Shown here piece after piece: positions 55,985 to 64,000 of a stretch of DNA of 64,000 nucleotides. The position numbers were made by a program, and so were the translations under genes. The notes beneath the pieces are model-generated. The model ran no database searches, was not told where the DNA came from, and saw nothing but the letters and a program-made list of their open reading frames with translations. The stretch's first letter is position 1; each line of letters begins with the position of its first letter. Source of the DNA: Euborellia annulipes (lineage: Eukaryota; Arthropoda; Insecta; Dermaptera; Anisolabididae); contig JAKCPI010002740.1 of assembly GCA_023213315.1 (NCBI GenBank), positions 186,001-250,000 of the forward strand, in the 5' to 3' direction.

Positions 55985-56940
55985 TACTTCTGAGTCTGCA
56001 ATAATATTACAATTTTACGATCATATACTATACAGATATAAATATTTTAAAAACTTACAATAAAATTTAAAAAATTTGACAAAAAATTGATTTTTATTGT
56101 AATTTTTTAAAATAAGAGCACTTCAAGTCGGCCAAAAAATTTAATAAACAAATAAGATAAGATTTTTTTTGTCTTATTTATAAATATATCAATATTTCCA
56201 CTTGAACACTCGTTCAACCAGGAATCTATGTTTTACTTAAAAGTATTAATTTTTTTATTGATATATATACTAACATTGAAATAACATGCTTTGTATTATA
56301 TTATTAATATATTTTCTTGGTTGATTGAGAATGGCATTATATCATTAAAGGTTTCAACATTTGAAGACTTCATTTACATAGAATCTCAATCTTTGGCTCC
56401 AAATTTCCTTTCTTCAACTAATATCTCCAACACAAAATAAAATTATTATTTATTTGACTAATTGAGACACCTGTCATAAATTTATTTAAAAATTACATAG
56501 CGTTAAAATTGAAATTCAAATGATGCTAGTTGATTTTTAATTTAATAAAGCGTCACTTGACCTTTTTATGATAGGTAAGCGATTTCGCTTCTGTTCCTTG
56601 CAATGGTGCCAAATCCCGAGGGAATAAATCCACTCCGTAAATCAGCAGAGTCCCTCAGGCTCTAAAGGAACAAGAGGGGCTTAAATTGAATCGAATTAAA
56701 TCCAAAAATTTAATATATTTTGTTCTTGTTTTTTTTCTTTGAAGTGATGATGAATGCGACTCGGTCTTCGTCCCTTTATACTGTAGTAGTTGTTAAACAT
56801 TCGTTTATAAATATAATAATACAATATGAATAGACAAAAGCTGTATGCTTACTTCGTCGTAAACTAATACGAATACTGGGTTTAGGGTGGTCATTATTTG
56901 GAGCCTCTTACGCATTAATGTGTCAAGAAAAAAAATTAAA
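55985..56940. other. AT-rich non-coding stretch with a GC-richer patch
   Basis: 56570-56690 is GC-richer and single-copy here; no gene recognised. Confidence 0.4.
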
Positions 56941-57342
56941 ACAATACTTTCTCTCTCTATATATTTCATATATAGGGTAAGAGAAAGTAAAATTGAGTTA
57001 AGCACGGAATATTGTTGGGAAGATTTCAATGGCAAAATGAGAATACACATTTTAAAGAGCATCTAAAAAATGATTGATATATGAATTTTAAAAAAATCGT
57101 TGGGGGAATTTTAAAAAAATAAAAAAAAAAATAAAAAAAAAATAACAAAAAAGTTTTTGTCTTTGGGCATTGTTAAAAAATTTTTTCTCCCCCCCGGGGG
57201 GGGGGGGGGGTTTAAATTTAATTCCACCATTCCCTCCTCCTTCCTTTTTTTTTTAACACCCACAACACCCAGCCAGCCACCATCTCGGCGGACGAAAATA
57301 ATTTTCAATATTAACATACATAGAGGTAAGAGAAAGTAAAAA
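56941..57342 (-). repeat. Two family A fragments around a C/G homopolymer block
   Basis: An outer-end fragment at 56941-56992. A body fragment (AAAGAGCATCTAAAAAATG) to outer end GAGGTAAGAGAAAGTAAAAA occupies 57040-57342. Between, at about 57189-57211, a C run abuts a G run of about 17 bases. Confidence 0.65.
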
Positions 57343-58440
57343 TGATATATAATCTAATCAAAACAATGTAAATCAAAAAAATAAGGAGGGGGGGGGGGGC
57401 TTTAAGGGTGTTCATTCATTTTTCCATGAGCCATTAAACACATACAAGACATTTTCAAAATATTTTTCTTTTGGCCTTAATCAAGTTGGGCACCGATTCG
57501 ATTAAATGCCATTCAATTCTAGATTATCTAAAGAAATAATAGACAAATCCCCAAAGAGATTCTATGTTTAGTTTATTAATTATGAAGTTTTTTTTTTCAT
57601 GAGCCTTAACGGCTCATACAATACATTTTCAAAATATTTCATATCAAGTACGGATACACGGGGGAAGGGGTAATTACCCCCCGGCCGAGATTCCAAAAAA
57701 TATATATTTAACAAGTGTATATATATATATATATTTGAATAATTATTTTTGGAATTGGTGGCCACACACACACACACACAGATACAAACTGACATTATTT
57801 TAAAAAGTACTTAAATGAAATCATGACTCACATTTCATTTTAATTATACAAATGAGAAGATTTTAAATCTGTTTTTATATAGATTGTTATAAAATAATGA
57901 GTTGTTCTATTAATGAGAAAAAAAATAATAATGTTACATCAAATAGATTTATTAAAAATAACGACATTTTTTTTAGAGGATAAGATTAAATAAATATTGA
58001 TAAATAAAAAAAAAAATGATAAACATATTTAGCTGCCTCTAAATTCGTTTATTTTTTATTCGTTTAATTTATTATTTTTTTTACATAAATCATATTGATA
58101 ATTATATACCGAAGGGGTCAAAAGTATTGGATCGTGATTTTAATTGACCCATCTGAAATATGATTCACTTTCTTAGACGATATTTCTTCACTCTCTTTAT
58201 CTCAGGCATATTTCATCCCGATGAAAATGATGTTTCAATAATTTTATTAATATAAAATTTTACAAACTCCATTTAAGACGATTAACCGTTAAGATAAAAC
58301 TGGTAAATCAGTTCTCAAAATTTTATTTTTTATTTTTAAAGTGTTGTTTCAATTTCTTGTTATATTTTTCCAACTTCCAAAATAACAATTCAACTTCATA
58401 AATCTTCGAATTGTATCTCGAGGGGTTAATATCATCCATT
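57343..58440. other. AT-rich stretch with short dispersed repeats
   Basis: CATGAGCC ... CATTTTCAAAATATTT occurs at 57426-57466 and 57598-57638 and is shared with 38516. A 15-base G run lies at about 57385. (TA)n at 57718 and (CA)n at 57764 are microsatellites. No gene recognised. Confidence 0.5.
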
Positions 58441-59325
58441 TAAAAAATCTGGTGTGATTAACTCAGAGCACACAACTTTCTCTTACCTTCGGTAGGTTGT
58501 GTACTGTGTAGATGAAACACACCAGATATTTTTGTGTCGAGTTATATTTTAGCTTCCCATAGCACCTTAGTTCTAAACTTGACCACTTGCGTTTCATAAA
58601 TAAATAAGAAAAATTAAGTCTTTTGATTCAAAATTTCCATAGGCTCTGTGTATTTCAATTAAATTTTAAATGTTGACTGCTTCAAATAAAAAATGTTTAT
58701 TTTTCAAAATTTAAATCTCATTTTTGGATATTTTATACACCAAAGAGAATCCTAAATAAATACAAAATTTCATTGATTCAAAAATTGAAAATTTTTTTTT
58801 AATATGTAAAAAGTTCCCTTTTGAATCGAAATTTTCATGCAGACCCCCATAGGGATTTAACATTGGCTCTATGGAAGGAAGAGCCAAAAAATGAATTTGA
58901 AAAATCTGAAATGCTACATCAGTAAAGTCTATTTCAAACAATTTTCACCAAAAACTTTACTTATATACTTTTTAAAGAGCATCTAAAAAATAGTTCATTT
59001 ATGAATTTTAAACAAAACCGTTTGAGTGAATTTTGAGAAAATCGAAAAAAACTGAAAAAGTACATCAGTAAATTACTAGTACTTTTTGGTTGATTTTGTT
59101 CAAAAGGATATTTCTACTGTCCGGAAGAGTACCTAACTTAAATAGAAATTTTCTCCCTCGTAGCTCATTTCCTTCATGCTTAAAATAGTTTCCCAAAGAC
59201 AGACCAATTTGCGGGACCCACTTTGTCGGGCCTCAAAACATTCCATCAAAATCTCGACATCGAATTATTGACATGATCGCAATACTTTCTCACTATATAT
59301 TATTTATATATATATATATATAAAT
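58441..59325 (-). repeat. Family A repeat, long form, outer end displaced
   Basis: Terminal hairpin with tip CTTACCTTCGGTAGG at 58445-58525, long-form block at 58620-58920, body to (TA)n at 59300. The last outer bases (GTAAGAGAAATTAAAAA) reappear at 59880-59896 beyond an insertion. Confidence 0.85.
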
Positions 59326-59329
59326 AGAG

Positions 59330-59873
59330 ACCGGATTTTAAGCAAAATGCTTATTGCTCAATTTTATAAGCAACCATTAGATATTTAATTTCTATACGAA
59401 TTAGGAAAAACTGAGTGTATTGAGATTGCATTTTTTATGATTTTTTGAGTTTTCATGCTTTTTTCGCTTTCGTGCTTATTTGAACTTATTTTACGAATAT
59501 TTATAATTTTTTTTTTTATTAAAAAAGACACTTTTTCCCATTCCACACGCATACACCAAGGACGTATATAAGGAGGGGGAGGGGCTCGCCCCCCCAAAAA
59601 AAATTTCAAAAACCCCGCAGTGTGAAAAAATATAGCCCTGTAAAAAAAAATTTTCCGCAGGGTGAAAAAATTTGGTTCCGCAAAAACAAAATTTTTCGCA
59701 GGGCGGGGCGGAATATAGTTTCTAAAAAAAATTTGTATACGCCATTGGTATGAGTAAAAATTGCTTATGAGATGCTTTTTTCAACTTATGCTTATTTAAC
59801 AACTTTTTATTCAAGTTTTTTATGCTTTTTAAGCACTTTTTTCTATTTTTTTATGCTTTTTGTCCAGTCTTCA
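59330..59873. mobile_element. Insertion with AGACCGGATTTT-type ends and a nested hAT-like piece
   Basis: AGACCGGATTTTAAGCA at the left resembles the complement of TGCTTTTTGTCCAGTCT at the right. TTATGCTTTT-type words recur throughout. Inside, 59557-59747 has ends CAAGGACGTATATAA and TTGTATACGCCATTG with CCGCAGGG repeats. Confidence 0.5.
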
Positions 59874-59897
59874 TATATAAGTAAGAGAAATTAAAAA

Positions 59898-60414
59898 TTA
59901 TTTAAATTAAATATATAAGTTTGAAACTATAATATTTAATATAAAATTTATTTTAAATCCCCTTTAAGAAAATAATATAAAATATATTTATTTTTACTTT
60001 TTAAATACAAAATTTAATTTAAAGCAGTCGTTTCTCATTGGATGTCAAAGTTACAATAATCGATTTTCTATTAAAATAATTTAATATCGCCTTTTGGTAT
60101 TAATAAAAATAATTAAATCTAAAATTTACCATTTGCCAAATTAGTGGCAACGCTGTCTTATTTCGCAGCTAATATCTCACATTCGTAGACCCTTCGATTT
60201 GCCTTAAGCCTTTATCAGCTGCCAACTATCCAGTTTATATTAAATATATATCCTTTCGAAAATTTACGAGTGAAAATTTAATTTAAATTGGACACGCGTT
60301 GTTAAATTAAATTTTCGACTGTTAAATGTCTTTCCTTAATTTATTAACTCAAAGGAATATTAAATCCTTTGGAATTTCGATACGGAAATAATTTATACAG
60401 CTAGCTTATCTATA
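59898..60414. other. AT-rich non-coding stretch
   Basis: No feature recognised. Confidence 0.5.
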
Positions 60415-60558
60415 TCTATACTATATTATATAAAAGTCTGTCTATTTGTTGGTAACGTATAGACCTGTGCCCCCCTATTTGGGGGGGGGGGCGTGGTCTT
60501 CACACGCGTTTATTTATATTTTTTTTTCATGCCCACTTAGGGCTGGCTATGCAGCTAG
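60415..60558 (+). mobile_element. Short non-autonomous Helitron-like element
   Basis: Starts A|TCTATACTATATTATATAA and ends CTAG|T directly after the hairpin GCTG-GCTATG-CAGC. The A/T borders and CTRR end fit Helitrons. 144 bp. Confidence 0.5.
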
Positions 60559-60784
60559 TTAGTATATACATCACGTTTAATTGGAAAGAATATAAATAAC
60601 TATATTTTTATGTTAATACTTTTTTATATAAAATTCAAATTCTCTATTCATGAGAACCAGGTGGGCTAGATCTCTCTCCGAACTTATTTATCTTTTTCGC
60701 CTGTTTAGCTTTATTCAAATTTATCCTTTTTTTTTAATTAGAAAAATATTTAAATTTTATATGAATTATTTTAAAATTAAATAT

Positions 60785-60836
60785 TATATCACTTGGTGAG
60801 TACGTGAATAGCGATCACGAGTTACCCGAGCTAGAC
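60785..60836 (+). repeat. Dispersed GTACGTGAAT repeat copy
   Basis: CACTTGGTGAGTACGTGAAT then AGCGATCACGAGTTACCCGAGC; fourth copy of the 17.26 kb repeat. Confidence 0.6.
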
Positions 60837-61204
60837 ATAATTTTTCTGCTTATCTTTCCATTATTAGATTTGTGTTGTTTACTAATTATTCAATAGAACG
60901 GAATCAAGTCCTAGTTTCAATACAGCTTAGCTTTTCTTCTTCATTTAGGCTTGTTTATTTTGTTCCTTTTTTTATGTTAGTTTGCCTTAATTTTATCCTT
61001 TTACTATTATTAGAATTACAATTTCGATTTTAGTCCTACTCGGTTCTATTCGGTTTCATTAAAAAACATTTTAGCGTTCCAGAATTTTTTTGTTTCATAT
61101 GTCACAATTGGTTTTCATTGAGGTCTATTTTTTTAATTATTAAAAAAATAATTTTCAAGCTTTCAAAATTATTGTTTGTTACTTACTTAGTTTCGAGTTA
61201 ACTA
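60837..61204. other. AT-rich non-coding stretch
   Basis: No feature recognised. Confidence 0.5.
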
Positions 61205-61740
61205 TAATATTTTGGAGTTTAGGCTGTCACAGTTGTTATCATTAATAAAAGAATTTGATTTTGTGTTGTTTAAAAAAAAAGAAGTTTAACTGTGGCTTTA
61301 TTTGTAAAAATTACAACCTTTCGGCCACTCATTCTGTGGCCATCTTCAGGTACAATCCAGCTAAGATTATAAAGGTTGTTACATCTGGTACAATCTCATT
61401 TTAATTCAATTCAATCTTAGCTCTCATTTGAATTGAATGTAACAACCTTTGTAATCTTAGGATTATACCTGAAGAAGGCCACAGAATGAGTGTGTATTTT
61501 TTACAAACAGTTAAATTCTTGTATTAATAACTATATGTTTTATTTATATAAGATACAAAATTTCGGGCACAGTCCGTGTCTTTCTTGGGGAATAAATTCA
61601 GATATAATCACAAAACGTCCAGCTGAGAGGCGTTGGAGTCATCCAGCTTAGTTCTGATGTAGATGTAAGACGTTTTGTGATTTTATCTGATTTTATTTCT
61701 GAAGAAGGCAACAGAATGAGTGACCTAAACATTGTATATT
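61205..61740. mobile_element. Two P2-type palindromic elements in series
   Basis: 61208-61526 begins GTCACAGTTGTTATCATTAA and ends TTCTTGTATTAATAAC, with inner arms AAAGGTTGTTACAT / ATGTAACAACCTTT. 61560-61740 is a smaller palindrome (ATCACAAAACGTCCAGCT / GACGTTTTGTGAT) ending in a decayed module CTGAAGAAGGCAACAG. Confidence 0.65.
61313..61353 (-). ncRNA. Hammerhead-like core, P2 type
   Basis: Minus strand: GTAC, CTGAAGA, T, stem II GGCCAC/GTGGCC, GAAA, GGTT, GTA. The core bases fit CUGANGA/GAAA. ACGU is replaced by AGGU, so dimer pairing at helix III is lost. Confidence 0.45.
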
Positions 61741-61792
61741 ATACAAATAAACCATACTTTACCCAAATTCAAGTATTTTATCTATTTTTCTA

Positions 61793-62051
61793 CACTCTAA
61801 AAAAAAAAATATGAATTTTCAATCGTTTTTCTTATACAGTGGTACCTCGAGATACGAGTTTAATTTTCGCTCGTATGTCAAAACAAAACTTCGCTCACTC
61901 AACAGCTCGTATCTCAAATAACGCGTATGTTGGGGCACTCGTATCTCGAGGTACCACTGTACTTTTTAGTGAATTTTACAATACCCATTTTGTGAAATCA
62001 AATTCATAAACTAATTTATTAAGTAAAAAAAAATGAAAATTTTTAACAGTG
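61793..62051. mobile_element. Mariner-like MITE, second member of the 32.7 kb family
   Basis: CACTCTAAAAAAAAAAATAT ... TTTTTAACAGTG flanked by TA on both sides. It contains a nested MITE at 61837-61959. Confidence 0.75.
61837..61959. mobile_element. Nested mariner-like MITE, TA target duplication
   Basis: CAGTGGTACCTCGAGATACG ... CGTATCTCGAGGTACCACTG, 123 bp, flanked by TA. Ends of this kind occur in mariner MITEs of many animals. Confidence 0.9.
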
Positions 62052-62053
62052 TA

Positions 62054-62599
62054 GTTAATTCTGACGTTAACTGATATTTTTTCGAAAATAGCTGAAAGCT
62101 TAATGTGATGTTGTCATAACTTTTATAAAATCCGGCTGTTTGAATAGTTTTTCGAACAATGCGTTTGATCACTAATATTTTTAAAACTCAAGCTTTTTTT
62201 TCCTGAAATTTCGCAACATATCAGTTTTTCTTTTCATAATTCTAAAATAATTGGAAAAAATATAAACTATATTTATATGTTAATACTTTTTTTTTTCTAA
62301 TATTCTTCTTTATATTCATGAATGAAGTGCTCAAAGATACTCTGAATTGGGAAATCCATAAATCCATAATTCCAAATAAATATCACCCTCTTTCATGGAC
62401 CAATGATTTTGACAAGCATTCGAGTTAAAGGGTCCAGTTCCAATCATTATCGAGGGGTTCTATGACATTTCGATCACTTCAACTTGGAAAATGTCAATAC
62501 CGGTACATATCAATTGCTCTCTCTAATATTTAAAATATATAATACGTCAGGGAAAGATAAATCTACACGTTTCAGGAGCCTTAGGGTATATTTGATTGT
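62054..62599. other. AT-rich non-coding stretch
   Basis: No feature recognised; 62330-62470 is slightly GC-richer. Confidence 0.4.
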
Positions 62600-62607
62600 A
62601 GTGAAAA

Positions 62608-63088
62608 CAGTGGCGTAGAGAGCTTGACTCGCGCCCGGGGCACAATACCTTTTTAGCGCGCCCCCCCCCCATTCGAAAACTATATAATATTATACAGGGT
62701 CGTATATAGAAATTTTTTCGGGGGACCCGAACTCTAAAATTTTCCTGCCTGCGGAAAATTTTTTGCCCTGCCGTTAAAATCATTTTACCTTCTTTTTATG
62801 GAGACTAAATTTTGCGGATTTTTTTCCCCTTCCTGAAAAATTTTATTTTTTTTGCGGAATCAAATTTTCCCGTAACGCGGAAAATTTTTTTCTCGGACAT
62901 TAAAATTATTTTTACTTTCTCTTACCCTATATATGAAATATATAGAGAGAAGTATTGTGATCATGTCAAAAATTCGATGTCGAGATTTTGATAGATATAC
63001 ATGTTTTTTGTTTTGCGGACCATTTGGCGCCCCTTTGTGAGTAGCGCCCAGGGCATGATGAGGCGAGCCCTCCCTCGCTACGCCGCTG
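62608..63088. mobile_element. hAT element with perfect 8 bp target duplication and nested pieces
   Basis: Ends CAGTGGCGTAGAGAG and CTCGCTACGCCGCTG, flanked by AGTGAAAA (62600-62607, 63089-63096). Inside are a CAGGGTCGTATATAGAAA end (62694) and a family A outer fragment (62909-63010). The minus-strand frame of 78 codons is not a transposase. Confidence 0.9.
62909..63010 (+). repeat. Family A outer-end fragment nested in a hAT element
   Basis: TTTTTACTTTCTCTTACCC through GATTTTGATAGATATACATG. Its position inside the hAT element orders the two insertions. Confidence 0.8.
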
Positions 63089-63096
63089 AGTGAAAA

Positions 63097-64000
63097 TGCG
63101 TAAGGATTTATAATCTACTTTTATTAAGATTTGCTATATTCTATGACGTAAAAGACAAAAGATATAAAATTCTAAATAGACGGAAATTCTTTATGCCGCC
63201 ATTTACCAAAGTCACAAATTTTGTATACCAAAAATATATTCGGATTTAAAATTTAAACATTGCATTGACTCTCAGCTGTCCTGATAATATCTTATACTAT
63301 AGTAGGTTTGTTCCTAAATTTATTAAACTGTTCTTGAAAATCGGCTCAGACGATTTTTTTCAAATTTTAAATATATAGGCCTATTCTCGTACTATTATGA
63401 AATTACGCAAGGTCTCATCTTTAGGAAAATTCGTGTACTAGTCTACTTTTCTGATTTTTTAGTTTTTTTTTTCCAATTTTATAAAAAAAAAAAAAAAAAA
63501 TCGAAGCCCAGCTCTGTCAACTCGAAACTATAAATAATTATATGTAATAGGCCTATATCAATAATTAATAGGCCTATTAAATAAAAATTTTTAAAGTTTC
63601 TTTCTTTACTTTTGTATTATACAAAACTTTATTTTTTAATCCTTTCGGCTTCTTAGGCCATAAGGTCTTTTTTTTCGTCTGATTTTTATATCGCATTGAA
63701 AGTTTAAATTTTTTATCATATTTGGATCCAACGATTACATAAAATATATAGAAAAATTAATATAACAAATAAGAACTAATTTAAATAAAGATTTATAAAA
63801 AAAAGACAATATCTGATTTCTTGTTTTATAATATCACAGAAACCGCTTGTTGATCAAATAAAAATTAAATTTTTTAAAATAAGTGGAGGGTTATGTGACT
63901 TAGGTTAAGTAACGTGTTTTATTAGATTATATTATAGAGTGGGGGTTGCATATTAAAGCATAAATTCTTTTCGAGAAATGGAACGTGAACAGATTGTGTG
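63097..64000. other. AT-rich non-coding stretch
   Basis: TAGGCCTAT words recur near 63376 and 63549-63576. CTTTCGGCTTCTTAGGCCATAAGGTC at 63643 resembles part of the SINE body. No gene recognised. Confidence 0.4.

Noticed and set aside
1..64000. CRISPR arrays, operons or phage genes
   Set aside because: No regularly spaced repeats with unique spacers, no bacterial-style gene packing or ribosome-binding sites; the repeats are dispersed eukaryotic elements.

Overview
The window is AT-rich eukaryotic DNA (by eye about 70-75% A+T) with no bacterial or viral gene organisation. I found no convincing protein-coding gene. Almost all open frames are short, AT-biased and lie inside repeats. Intron-style splice signals, tRNA-derived SINEs, hAT and mariner MITEs, mini-Helitrons and Penelope-like palindromes point to an invertebrate animal, most likely an arthropod. 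The recurrent TAGGCCTA word would fit a crustacean, but that is only an impression.

The dominant component, called family A here, is a dispersed repeat of about 0.6-1.1 kb present in roughly 25 full or partial copies on both strands. One end reads TTTTTACTTTCTCTTACC. The other end is an 80-100 nt hairpin that opens with AATCTGGTGTGAC and carries the same ACTTTCTCTTACC word, inverted, at its tip. Family A is also the main target of later insertions.

A second layer is a set of palindromic insertions (3.3, 7.5, 8.8, 18.8, 25.1, 26.1-26.7, 29.9, 61.2 kb). Several have 11-15 bp target duplications. Most carry a conserved CUGANGA / stem / GAAA module that folds as a hammerhead-ribozyme-like core, as reported for Penelope-like retroelements. 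Two further hairpins (7.5 and 34.6 kb) are built from inverted tRNA 3' halves with intact B boxes.

Other elements are hAT MITEs with 8 bp duplications (1.95, 22.4, 29.0, 62.6 kb and a degenerate one at 27.05 kb), TA-flanked mariner-like MITEs (24.9, 29.3, 32.7, 33.8, 48.2, 55.0, 61.8 kb), an inverted pair of TTAA-flanked MITEs (20.5 and 41.1 kb), two short Helitron-like elements (13.2 and 60.4 kb) and three copies of one tRNA-derived SINE (4.4, 31.4, 35.2 kb).

The best candidates for non-transposon function are: a duplicated core at 23.0 and 47.4 kb that is about 97% identical inside flanks only about 85% identical, with clustered CCAAT boxes and a conserved 45-codon minus-strand frame; exon-like islands at 45.73 and 49.39 kb; and several GC-richer single-copy stretches (17.5, 21.1, 32.1, 39.8 kb). 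The window reads as intergenic or intronic sequence between, or within, large genes.
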